Shown piece by piece: positions 31,611-37,758 of a DNA stretch of 37,758 nt. The DNA is from Myxococcales bacterium. Its GTDB lineage: Bacteria > Myxococcota > Myxococcia > Myxococcales > Myxococcaceae. Made by a program: the position numbers and the translations under genes. The notes beneath the pieces were generated by a model. It ran no database searches. It saw only the letters and a list, made by a program, of their open reading frames with translations, and had not been told where the DNA came from. The stretch is from positions 3,132 to 40,889 of the forward strand of contig PMBV01000111.1 in the NCBI GenBank assembly GCA_003153055.1. The letters run 5' to 3'. How positions within the stretch are numbered: position 1 is the first letter of the stretch; every line of letters begins with the position of its first letter.

Positions 31611-32410
31611 TACCTGAGCGCATGCAGCAACCAGGGCAACAGCCGCCCTTGGGTGACCAACGCCATGTGATCAAATCGCTCTGACTTGAGCGCCACCACG
31701 GGAGCACGCCGCGCCGCGAGTGGGAGCTCGTCATAGAGGTAGGGAATCGTGTCCAACTGTACTGACACCGGCTGCCTTCGAACGAAGGCGTCGACCTGAT
31801 TCTGGGTGTCGAAGCCCACCAGCACGAGCTGCCGGGGCATTGGCGCCTGACCGTCGCTGAGCCACCGGCGGTAGTCGTCGTCACTCCCGTACAGGCCGTC
31901 GATCAACACGACCTCCTTGAGCGGCCCCTTGGCCAGCCACGAGGCGATGGTCTTGTACGCACCGGAGTGCCCCACCACCATCACCGGCCCTTGGGGCAGC
32001 TCGAGCGTGAGGCGCCGCGAAACCGTCGAGAGCAGCTCCGCGAGGTCGGGCCAGTAGACCGGGTCGCTCCGCCCCGAGCGCGTCTCCGGCACGATGAAGA
32101 GCGCGTTGCGGCCCGAGTCTCGGAATTGGGCCGCCAGGTTGTGCTCCCGCATGGCGGTGTCGACGTCGGTGTAGAAGCCGTGCACGTAGACGATGATCGC
32201 GGCGTCGCGGGCGGTGTAGCGCCTCGGCCGCCAGACGTGCACCGGCCCCTTGTCTGCCGTGCCGAAGCGCTGGTGCCGGCCATCATCGAGGAGCTGATCG
32301 ACGTACTCTCGCTCCACCGTGCGGGACACGAGCAGCTGAGCGGGGGTCGGCTCCTCGGCGAGTCCTCCGTCGAGCTGGCCCAGCACCCCCGCCAGCAGGC
32401 ACGCCATCAT
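31610..32410 (-). CDS. Alpha/beta hydrolase, exported
   Basis: A 266-residue protein with a short signal-like N-terminus (MMACLLAGVLGQLDGGLA) and an alpha/beta-hydrolase core. It has IIVYVHGFYTD (oxyanion HG, residues 77-78), VVGHSGAYKTIASWL with nucleophile S149 (G-H-S-G-A), VVLIDGLYG, and FDHM with the likely catalytic H248. It looks like an esterase or peptidase-type hydrolase; substrate unknown. The ATG at 32410 overlaps the stop of the upstream gene by 4 bp (ATGA), so the two are translationally coupled and may act together at the cell surface. Confidence 0.78.
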   Translation of the reverse strand: MMACLLAGVLGQLDGGLAEEPTPAQLLVSRTVEREYVDQLLDDGRHQRFGTADKGPVHVWRPRRYTARDAAIIVYVHGFYTDVDTAMREHNLAAQFRDSGRNALFIVPETRSGRSDPVYWPDLAELLSTVSRRLTLELPQGPVMVVGHSGAYKTIASWLAKGPLKEVVLIDGLYGSDDDYRRWLSDGQAPMPRQLVLVGFDTQNQVDAFVRRQPVSVQLDTIPYLYDELPLAARRAPVVALKSERFDHMALVTQGRLLPWLLHALR

Positions 32411-33612
32411 TGCTCGAGCGGGGCTCCGCCGTCGGGCGCGGCACGGAAGGTCACCAGCATGTGCATCGAGAGGTTCTTGTCGAGGTACCCATAGCGGAAC
32501 TTGAGCGGCTTGGCCGTCTTCCACAGTTGCCGGAAGTCTTCGTTGTAGGTGGCGTTCGCGGGGAGGAACGACTCGGCGAAGTGCCCGTAGGCCTGCTGCG
32601 AGAAGCCGGCCTTCTGGGCGAGCTTCGGGGGAACACCGGTGGAGTCGGACACCATGAATTCCATGTGCGAGAGGAGGTAGTCGCGAATGAGGCGGAAGTC
32701 GTCGCGCCACAAGAGGTAACTCGCCGCCTTCGTCATCGCCACGATGGGCTTGCGCGCGTCGAGGTAGGCCTGCATGGCCGTGTCGAGGCCGAAGTGCTTG
32801 TCGTCGAGGTTCTGGGCGAAGTGGCGGTGCACCCGCGCCTGCGTCTTGGGGTCCTCACCCTTCTTGACGAAGACGAGCTCGAGGTTGTCGAAGGCCTCGG
32901 AGAAATCGGGCGACACCCAGGCCTTGTGGAGCAGCGTGGCCTCCTTCTTCTCGAGGCTCTGCAGGTCTTCGGCGGTCAGGTACCGCGGCGAGCCATCGGC
33001 GTTGAGCTTCACGTACCGGAGCTGCACCGGCTCGTAGCCGTGGGCCGCGAGCCCCATGAGAAAGAAGCAGAGCTGGCCGGGCAACTCTCCGCGCTGCACC
33101 TTCATCAGGTTCTCGGTCTTCGAGTCGTTGGCCACCAAGAGCCCCGACGAGGTGTAGCGGAGCAACTGGAGCGACTGCTCGAGCTGCTTGGCGTCGATGC
33201 CCTTGAGGAGCCTCCGGGGGTCGCCGGCGTGCTCCAGCGACATCGTGGTGATCTCCTTGGCCGACGGGTAGGTGGTGAGGGCCGAGATGAGGTCTCCGCC
33301 ACCGAAGGGGTACACCACGGTGGTGGGCAACCCGGCCGGCTTGAGCCCCTCGATGAAGGGGGTGGCCTCCTTAATCCACATCGCGCGGTACTTTCCGTAG
33401 CGGCGCTGCATCTCTTTGCAGTGCGCCTCCACCACCTTGGCGTCGACGTTGGGCGGCAAGGGCGCGTCTGAGCCACAGGCGACGACGCGGAACAGGGCCT
33501 TGGCGTCCTCGGTGAAGTCGAGGGGGCCAGCCGCGGAGGCGGAAGCAGGCGGGGGAACCTGGGCGAGGACGACGAGGAGCGCGAGCATCGACATGGCCGC
33601 TGGCCTTACCAT
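32407..33612 (-). CDS. Exported protein of unknown function
   Basis: A 401-residue protein with a signal peptide (MSMLALLVVLAQVPPPASASA) and a mostly alpha/beta soluble body. A Rossmann-like stretch VVYPFGGGDLISALTTYPSA with TTMSLEHAGDPRRL near residue 110-140 is striking. Repeated Lys/Glu-rich helices follow, for example YLTAEDLQSLEKKEATLLHK. I do not recognise the family, though it has the look of a conserved myxobacterial secreted protein. Starts at ATG 33612 or 33594 are both possible. It is translationally coupled to the alpha/beta hydrolase gene downstream and divergent from the gene at 33672, 59 bp away. Confidence 0.68.
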   Translation of the reverse strand: MVRPAAMSMLALLVVLAQVPPPASASAAGPLDFTEDAKALFRVVACGSDAPLPPNVDAKVVEAHCKEMQRRYGKYRAMWIKEATPFIEGLKPAGLPTTVVYPFGGGDLISALTTYPSAKEITTMSLEHAGDPRRLLKGIDAKQLEQSLQLLRYTSSGLLVANDSKTENLMKVQRGELPGQLCFFLMGLAAHGYEPVQLRYVKLNADGSPRYLTAEDLQSLEKKEATLLHKAWVSPDFSEAFDNLELVFVKKGEDPKTQARVHRHFAQNLDDKHFGLDTAMQAYLDARKPIVAMTKAASYLLWRDDFRLIRDYLLSHMEFMVSDSTGVPPKLAQKAGFSQQAYGHFAESFLPANATYNEDFRQLWKTAKPLKFRYGYLDKNLSMHMLVTFRAAPDGGAPLEQ

Positions 33613-33671
33613 GAAAAGTGGAGCCCTCGCGCTTCCCTCAACGCGCCCTTCACCTGCTACCGTGTGGCGAA

Positions 33672-34604
33672 ATGGGCCGCTCTCCGAGGGAGGCGCTGTC
33701 AGAGCTCGAGTCGACGCCCCTCGACGCCTTGATGGCCGTGTATCCGGCCGAGTGGCGAGCCGTGGGCGCACGGTTGGTCGAGGCCTCCAAGGCCGGGCCC
33801 ACGGGCCTGGAGCGCTTCGTCACCGGGCTCAAAGACGCCGCCGCCCCCTGGCAAACTAAGCTCAAGAAGAGCCACGGGAACCCCCAGGTGCTGGCCGAGG
33901 CCCTGCCCTTCTTGGTCGCCGCGCGCCTGGGCCAACTCGCGGTGGAGCGCATGCTCCAGTCGGCGGCCACCGGCGTCACCCACGGCCCGGTGCGCCTGGG
34001 GCTGTGGAGCGGCCTGTTGGTGCAGCGGCTCTTCTTCCGCCAGGGGCTCACACGAAAGCCGGTGTCGCGCTGGGCCTTTCGCCTCCTCTGGCCGCTGGTC
34101 GTCGATCGACGCAAGGTGATGCCGCTGGTGCAGCAGCGCGGCATCTACTGCTTCTTCTCGGCTGAGCTCGTCTCGGCCCTGGTGCAGCGCCTCCAGGGCC
34201 AGGAGTGCCTCGAGGTCGCGGCCGGCGACGGGACCTTGAGCCGCTTCCTCGGCGAGGCGGGGCTCTCGGTGCAGGCCACCGACGACCACAGTTGGGCACG
34301 GGTGCTCGAGTACCCCCAAGCGGTGGAGCAGCTCGACGCGGTGACAGCCCTTCAGCGCTACCCGCGGCCGGTGGTGCTGTGTTGCTTTCCTCCGCCGGGC
34401 AACACCTTCGAGCGGCGGGTCTTCGCGGCCGAACACGTGCGCCAGTACCTCGTCATCACGACCACGCATCGCTTCGCCGCCGGCGACTGGAGCGCCTACG
34501 AGTCGGCGGCGCCAGGGTGGACGATGACGGCCGATGAGGGCCTCTCGTCGCTGGTGTTGCCTCCCGAGGTGGATCCGCTGGTGCTCCGCTTCGAGCGGCG
34601 ATGA
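33672..34604 (+). CDS. Methyltransferase-like protein of unknown function
   Basis: A 310-residue protein. The N-terminal 170 residues are helical, with hydrophobic helices around LLWPLVVDRRKVMPLVQQRG. The second half is a reduced class I methyltransferase fold with motif I CLEVAAGDGTLSRFLGEAG, LSVQATDDHSWARVLEYP, and VVLCCFPPPGN. The SAM-binding glycines are present. No further motif reveals the substrate. It starts at ATG 33672, 59 bp from the divergent secreted-protein gene, and is followed 48 bp later by the permease gene. Confidence 0.7.
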   Translation: MGRSPREALSELESTPLDALMAVYPAEWRAVGARLVEASKAGPTGLERFVTGLKDAAAPWQTKLKKSHGNPQVLAEALPFLVAARLGQLAVERMLQSAATGVTHGPVRLGLWSGLLVQRLFFRQGLTRKPVSRWAFRLLWPLVVDRRKVMPLVQQRGIYCFFSAELVSALVQRLQGQECLEVAAGDGTLSRFLGEAGLSVQATDDHSWARVLEYPQAVEQLDAVTALQRYPRPVVLCCFPPPGNTFERRVFAAEHVRQYLVITTTHRFAAGDWSAYESAAPGWTMTADEGLSSLVLPPEVDPLVLRFERR

Positions 34605-34652
34605 CCCGGGTGCTCGCACCAGAGACCCGACTGGGGTAGACCTCGCGGGAAC

Positions 34653-35996
34653 GTGTCCTCCCCCTCGAAGACCTTCGGTATGTGGTCGGGCGTGGGCCTC
34701 GTCATCGCCAACATGGTCGGTGCCGGCGTCTTCCTCTCGACTGGCTTCATGGCTCAGAACCTGTCCGCCGGGTACATCGTGCTGGCGTGGGTCATCGGCG
34801 CGGTGCTCGCCCTGTGCGGCGCGGTCGCCTACGCCGAGGTCGCCCGGCTGGTGCCCCGCGGCGGAGGAGAGTACCGCTACCTCTCCACCCTGCTCCACCC
34901 GGCCCTGGGCTACTTGGCCGGCTGGGCGTCGCTCTTGGTGGGCTTCTCGGCCCCCATCGCCCTCGACGCGCTGGCGGCGGGCGCCTTCGCCCGAGCGGTG
35001 TTCCCGTCGCTCGACCCTCGGGTGGTCGGCGCGGTGCTGGTCATCGGCCTCACGGTGGTTCACGCCACCGGGCTCCACGTGTCCACTCGGGCCCAGAACG
35101 CGCTCGTCGGAGTCAAGGTGAGCCTCCTGTTCGCCTTTGTGGTGGTGGCGCTGGTGAAGGGCAACTGGGCCTGGCCAACCTGGGCTCCGCCGTCTCCGCA
35201 CGAGTCGCCGTGGCCCGACGTGCTGTCGAGCTTGTTCTTCATCGCCTTCGCCTTCTCGGGGTGGAACGCGGCGGTCTACGCCTCCGACGAATTCAGGCAG
35301 CCCGCGAAGGACGTGCCCAGAGCGATGCTCCTGGGCACCATCGTCGTCGCCCTGCTGTACCTGGTGGTGAACGTGGTCTTCGTCGCCAACCTGACGCCGT
35401 CGGAGGGCACGGTCGTCTTCAACTACGGTGACTTCACTTCGCTCAAAGGGCAGTACGAGCAGGTGACGCTGGGCCAGGCGGTGATGGCGCACCTCATGGG
35501 GCCCGGAGCCGCGCGGGTGATGAGCGCGGTGATGCTGCTGCTCTTCATCTCGGCGATGAGCGCGATGATGCTGGTTGGCCCACGGGTGTACGCCGCGATG
35601 GCCAGCGACGGCGTGCTACCCAAGGTGCTCCGCGCCAAGGAGGGCAAGCCGCCGACGGCCGCCGTCATTCTCCAGGGTGTCTTGGCCCTCTCGCTCCTCT
35701 ACACACACGACGTTCGAACGGTGCTGAGCAACGTCGGGGCCGTGCTGGTGTTCTTCGCGGCGCTGACCGTGGCCGGCCTGTTCGCCGCCCTCGCGAGGGC
35801 GAAGACGCCGGAGCAGCGCCCCTCAGCGCTGGGCCTGGTTGGCGCGGCGGTCTACGTGGTCTCGGCGGCGTGGATGCTGTTCCAGGGCTTCCGTGATTCA
35901 CTCACGCTGTTGCTGTGGGTCGCCGGGGTGGCGGCGGTCGCTTTGGTCGCGTGGGGCGTGACCCGACGGGTGGCCCAGACGACTCCTTCCCCCTGA
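34653..35996 (+). CDS. APC-superfamily amino-acid permease
   Basis: A 447-residue membrane protein with twelve predicted helices and the APC fold: WSGVGLVIANMVGAGVFLSTG in helix one (G-x-G-x-F substrate-binding break), VPRGGGEYRYL after helix two, FIAFAFSGWNAAVYASDE in helix six, and RVYAAMASDGVLP in the cytoplasmic loop before helix nine. It imports or exchanges amino acids or amines by proton or substrate coupling; which one is not shown. GTG 34653 follows GGGA. The last 14 codons lie in the first copy of a 41-bp repeat that recurs 1.5 kb downstream. Confidence 0.9.
   Translation: MSSPSKTFGMWSGVGLVIANMVGAGVFLSTGFMAQNLSAGYIVLAWVIGAVLALCGAVAYAEVARLVPRGGGEYRYLSTLLHPALGYLAGWASLLVGFSAPIALDALAAGAFARAVFPSLDPRVVGAVLVIGLTVVHATGLHVSTRAQNALVGVKVSLLFAFVVVALVKGNWAWPTWAPPSPHESPWPDVLSSLFFIAFAFSGWNAAVYASDEFRQPAKDVPRAMLLGTIVVALLYLVVNVVFVANLTPSEGTVVFNYGDFTSLKGQYEQVTLGQAVMAHLMGPGAARVMSAVMLLLFISAMSAMMLVGPRVYAAMASDGVLPKVLRAKEGKPPTAAVILQGVLALSLLYTHDVRTVLSNVGAVLVFFAALTVAGLFAALARAKTPEQRPSALGLVGAAVYVVSAAWMLFQGFRDSLTLLLWVAGVAAVALVAWGVTRRVAQTTPSP
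35953..35993 (+). repeat. Direct repeat, copy 1 (3' end of the permease gene)
   Basis: This 41-bp segment is repeated at 37490-37530 with 37 matches; the first 23 bases are identical. It codes for the last residues of the permease (GVTRRVAQTTPSP). The second copy is 1537 bp downstream, beyond the HATPase gene. It is consistent with an attachment-site-like or target duplication. Confidence 0.75.
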
Positions 35997-36159
35997 GGTG
36001 TGCTTGACGACGTCAGGGCCCAGGAGCTCCGAGAGCGGCCAGTCGATGACTCGGTCGACCGAGGGTCGGTGCATGGAAGGTTCTCAGCCGTCGGGTCCCG
36101 CCAGCAGCGAGGCCACTACGAGATTAGGGTCCAGCGCAGTCTTCTGCGAGACTGGCGCC

Positions 36160-37377
36160 GTGAACGCAGCCGCCACCAACAAGGTCTTCACCCTGCAGGA
36201 GCCGAGCCGGTTTTTGAATGTCATGGCGGCATGCCGAGGTTCGATTGATCTGTCCGATGTCTCGCTCGCGGAGATGTGGTCCCTGACGGCGATGGCCGCG
36301 CGGGCGCGAGCCGATGGACGCGATCCCGTGGCGCTCGAGTGGGAGCAATCGTCTGCTGCGTTCGGTTTCGCCACGGCGGTCGGGCTCGCCGAGGTCGTGC
36401 AGGGCGTTCACGGACGGGTGCAAGGCGAGGAGGGGAGGACCGTCAGGCTCACGCGTGTGTGTGAGGAGAAGGAAATACAGCCGGTCGCGTTCGAAATCGG
36501 GCGACTGTTGGCCGGAGAAAAGCCAGCCAATGAGGCGTCTCGACTTGCAATCGAGTACGTGATCATCGAGCTCCTTCGGAACGTCGTACAACACAGCGAA
36601 GATGTCCTTGGGGGCGTCGTCGGCGCACAGCGAAACGACCGCGGGCTGCACGCGAACAGACCGGTCTTTCAGGTCTCCGTCGCCGACAACGGCCAGGGAA
36701 TCCGAGCCACGATGTCGCGAACACACCCGGATCTGATCGAGGACGACGTCGCCCTCGAACAAGCACTTTGGCCCTATCACTCTGGCGCCTTCGCCCCCGG
36801 TCGCTCCGGAGGCGTCGAGAACGCTGGGTTAGGGCTCTTCTACATTTCCGAGCTGGCCAAAGCGCTTGAGGGACGCCTCCTTGTCTCGTCTGGGAGTGCG
36901 AGCCTTCTCATCGATCCTGGCCTCACGACGCGAATAGAGCGCTTGGCGGTGGGGTACCCTGGGACGCTCGTCGCCTTCGAAATCCCGACCGAGCTTCCCG
37001 AAGGCTTTGCATCGGTTTTCGAGCGAATCGGCGAGATGGCGAGTGAACGGTCACCTCGAAGGCTGACGCGAGAGTGGCTCAGCTATGAGGCCCCACCTGC
37101 AGGCGCGAAGCGCTTCGTCGTCGCCCCGTTTCTCGAGAATAACGACATGGCGCAACACCTGGCCCAGCAACAGCTCATTCCAAGCCTCGTGAAGAAGGAG
37201 GCCGTGGTCTTGGACTTCTCGAACGTTCGAGTCATCACCCAGTCCTTCGCCCACGCCCTCCTCTTCGAGGCCCTCCGTTTTGCGTGGGCGAGTCAGACGC
37301 GGTTGTATGTCGCCAACGCACAGAGCGTCGTCCGGAGCGCCCTCCGACACGTCGAGATGTACGCGCAGGGCGGCTAG
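36160..37377 (+). CDS. HATPase + STAS-like (DUF4325) protein
   Basis: A 405-residue cytoplasmic protein. Residues about 125-280 form a GHKL ATPase with N box IIELLRNVVQHS (N141), G1 box VADNGQGI (D176) and G2 box NAGLGLFYISELAKALEG. Residues about 312-402 are a STAS-like DUF4325 domain (KRFVVAPFLENNDMAQHLAQ, then VVLDFSNVRVITQSFAHALL). There is no His-phosphotransfer box, so it is not a normal histidine kinase. This combination is known from proteins of unknown role, some in defence or signalling islands. G+C is visibly lower than in neighbours (about 52-60 % in sampled lines against about 68 %). It lies between two direct repeats. GTG 36160 is chosen because the open frame back to 35998 is low-complexity and has no coding look. 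Confidence 0.8.
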   Translation: MNAAATNKVFTLQEPSRFLNVMAACRGSIDLSDVSLAEMWSLTAMAARARADGRDPVALEWEQSSAAFGFATAVGLAEVVQGVHGRVQGEEGRTVRLTRVCEEKEIQPVAFEIGRLLAGEKPANEASRLAIEYVIIELLRNVVQHSEDVLGGVVGAQRNDRGLHANRPVFQVSVADNGQGIRATMSRTHPDLIEDDVALEQALWPYHSGAFAPGRSGGVENAGLGLFYISELAKALEGRLLVSSGSASLLIDPGLTTRIERLAVGYPGTLVAFEIPTELPEGFASVFERIGEMASERSPRRLTREWLSYEAPPAGAKRFVVAPFLENNDMAQHLAQQQLIPSLVKKEAVVLDFSNVRVITQSFAHALLFEALRFAWASQTRLYVANAQSVVRSALRHVEMYAQGG

Positions 37378-37489
37378 CTTGAGCCCCCGTATGCTGCCGC
37401 CTCTCCTGGCCGGAGTCACCGACTGCCCGACTTCCCGGACTCCTGCGACAAGAAGGGGGGCGAGCGCTGATCAGTTGCCCCCTTCCGCC

Positions 37490-37530
37490 GGGGCGTGACC
37501 CGACGGGTGGCCGAGACGCCTCTTTCCGCC
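37490..37530 (+). repeat. Direct repeat, copy 2 (duplicated permease 3' end)
   Basis: This is the second copy of the 41-bp repeat at 35953-35993. It differs at four positions, and its reading frame carries on through the permease stop without a TGA. The 1.5-kb span between the copies contains only the HATPase/STAS-like gene. Confidence 0.75.
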
Positions 37531-37566
37531 CTGCAAAGGTCTTCTTCAGAGGAGAGCCACACCCAC

Positions 37567-37758
37567 ATGGTCAGTCACAATGGAGACGGGCGCCAGGGAC
37601 GCGAGCGCTCAGCGCATTCGTTCGCCCTCCTCTGGACACTCGCTGTACTCGCGGCAGGGGCGGTCGGTTGTGAGGGCGGCCTGTACTGGGACATGGATGG
37701 TGGCCAGAGAGGTGGAGACACCGGAGGCGGCTCGGCGACTGGTGGCGGCTCGGCGACT
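37567..37758 (+). CDS. Lipoprotein with Gly/Ser/Ala/Thr repeats, N-terminal fragment
   Basis: The first 64 residues of a lipoprotein that runs off the window. The basic start (MVSHNGDGRQGRERSAHS) is followed by a hydrophobic core (FALLWTLAVLAAGAVGC) whose Cys is the lipidation site (AVGC lipobox), then a Gly-rich linker with the first GGGSAT units. Many myxobacterial cell-surface proteins use such linkers between the lipid anchor and a folded domain, which lies outside the window. ATG 37567 is preceded by AGAGGAG at some distance. Confidence 0.75.
   Translation, partial: MVSHNGDGRQGRERSAHSFALLWTLAVLAAGAVGCEGGLYWDMDGGQRGGDTGGGSATGGGSAT
37723..37758 (+). repeat. 18-bp tandem repeat coding for GGGSAT
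   Basis: Two adjacent 18-bp units (17 of 18 bases equal) encode Gly-Gly-Gly-Ser-Ala-Thr twice in the lipoprotein linker. The array continues past the window edge, so the copy number is unknown. Confidence 0.85.

Noticed and set aside
35998..36159. N-terminal extension of the HATPase/STAS-like protein
   Set aside because: The 54 extra codons are Ser/Gly-rich without conserved pattern, directly follow the permease stop and lie at the presumed insertion junction; GTG 36160 is more likely.
1..37758. Transposase, integrase, phage genes or CRISPR arrays
   Set aside because: None could be seen on either strand. The direct repeats at 35953 and 37490 are the only insertion-like signal.

Overview
This is a GC-rich stretch (near 68 % G+C in many neighbouring genes by eye) from what looks like a delta-proteobacterium, most likely a member of the Myxococcota. 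The grounds are the codon bias, an NtrC-type sigma-54 regulator, a lipoprotein with Gly-Gly-Gly-Ser-Ala-Thr repeats, and a mixture of anaerobic redox genes with myxobacterium-like hypothetical proteins. The taxonomy is inferred, not proven. No rRNA, tRNA, CRISPR array or transposase was found.

Region 1 (1-11918, all minus strand) is a metalloid/chalcogen redox island. Reading in the direction of transcription it begins with a three-component sensor: a solo PhnD-family periplasmic binding protein, a membrane histidine kinase and a sigma-54 response regulator, joined by 4-bp overlaps. Next come a sigma-54 promoter with an upstream dyad and a three-subunit respiratory molybdoenzyme in the order Fe-S subunit, NrfD-type membrane subunit, Mo-bisPGD catalytic subunit, followed by mobB. 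A broken response-regulator remnant separates this from an arsenic-type operon with its own sigma-70 promoter and dyad: DUF318/ArsP permease, small CxxC redox protein, ArsD fused to an AhpD-like domain, and ArsA cut by the window edge. The simplest reading is sensing, respiratory conversion and detoxification of an arsenic (or sulfur/selenium) oxyanion. The substrate cannot be settled from sequence.

Region 2 (12207-17751) holds ordinary single genes: an intracellular GH5 glycosidase of the glucosylceramidase/steryl-glucosidase type, a phosphinothricin-type N-acetyltransferase, a short DTW-domain protein, a LysR regulator and an acyltransferase-3 membrane protein.

Region 3 (17790-25534, minus, perhaps starting with the gene at 26242) is a tightly packed seven-gene operon. 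It encodes a TonB-dependent receptor, a periplasmic DUF4198/NikM-like protein, a polytopic Fe-S membrane protein, an HgdB/double-cubane-type 2-hydroxyacyl-CoA dehydratase homologue, its HgdC-type ATPase activator, a TauE/SafE-like membrane protein and TonB. Five of the six junctions overlap or lie within 4 bp. It joins outer-membrane uptake to ATP-driven low-potential electron transfer and is the best candidate here for an undescribed system.

Region 4 (26456-37758) is mixed: a small unknown protein coupled to a methyltransferase, a GNAT protein, MiaE, a large secreted SGNH-fold protein whose catalytic His and oxyanion Asn appear replaced, an alpha/beta hydrolase coupled to an unknown secreted protein, a methyltransferase-like protein and an APC permease. 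Last comes a lower-GC HATPase + STAS-like gene lying between two 41-bp imperfect direct repeats, the first of which is the 3' end of the permease gene. This looks like an insertion. The window ends inside a lipoprotein gene.
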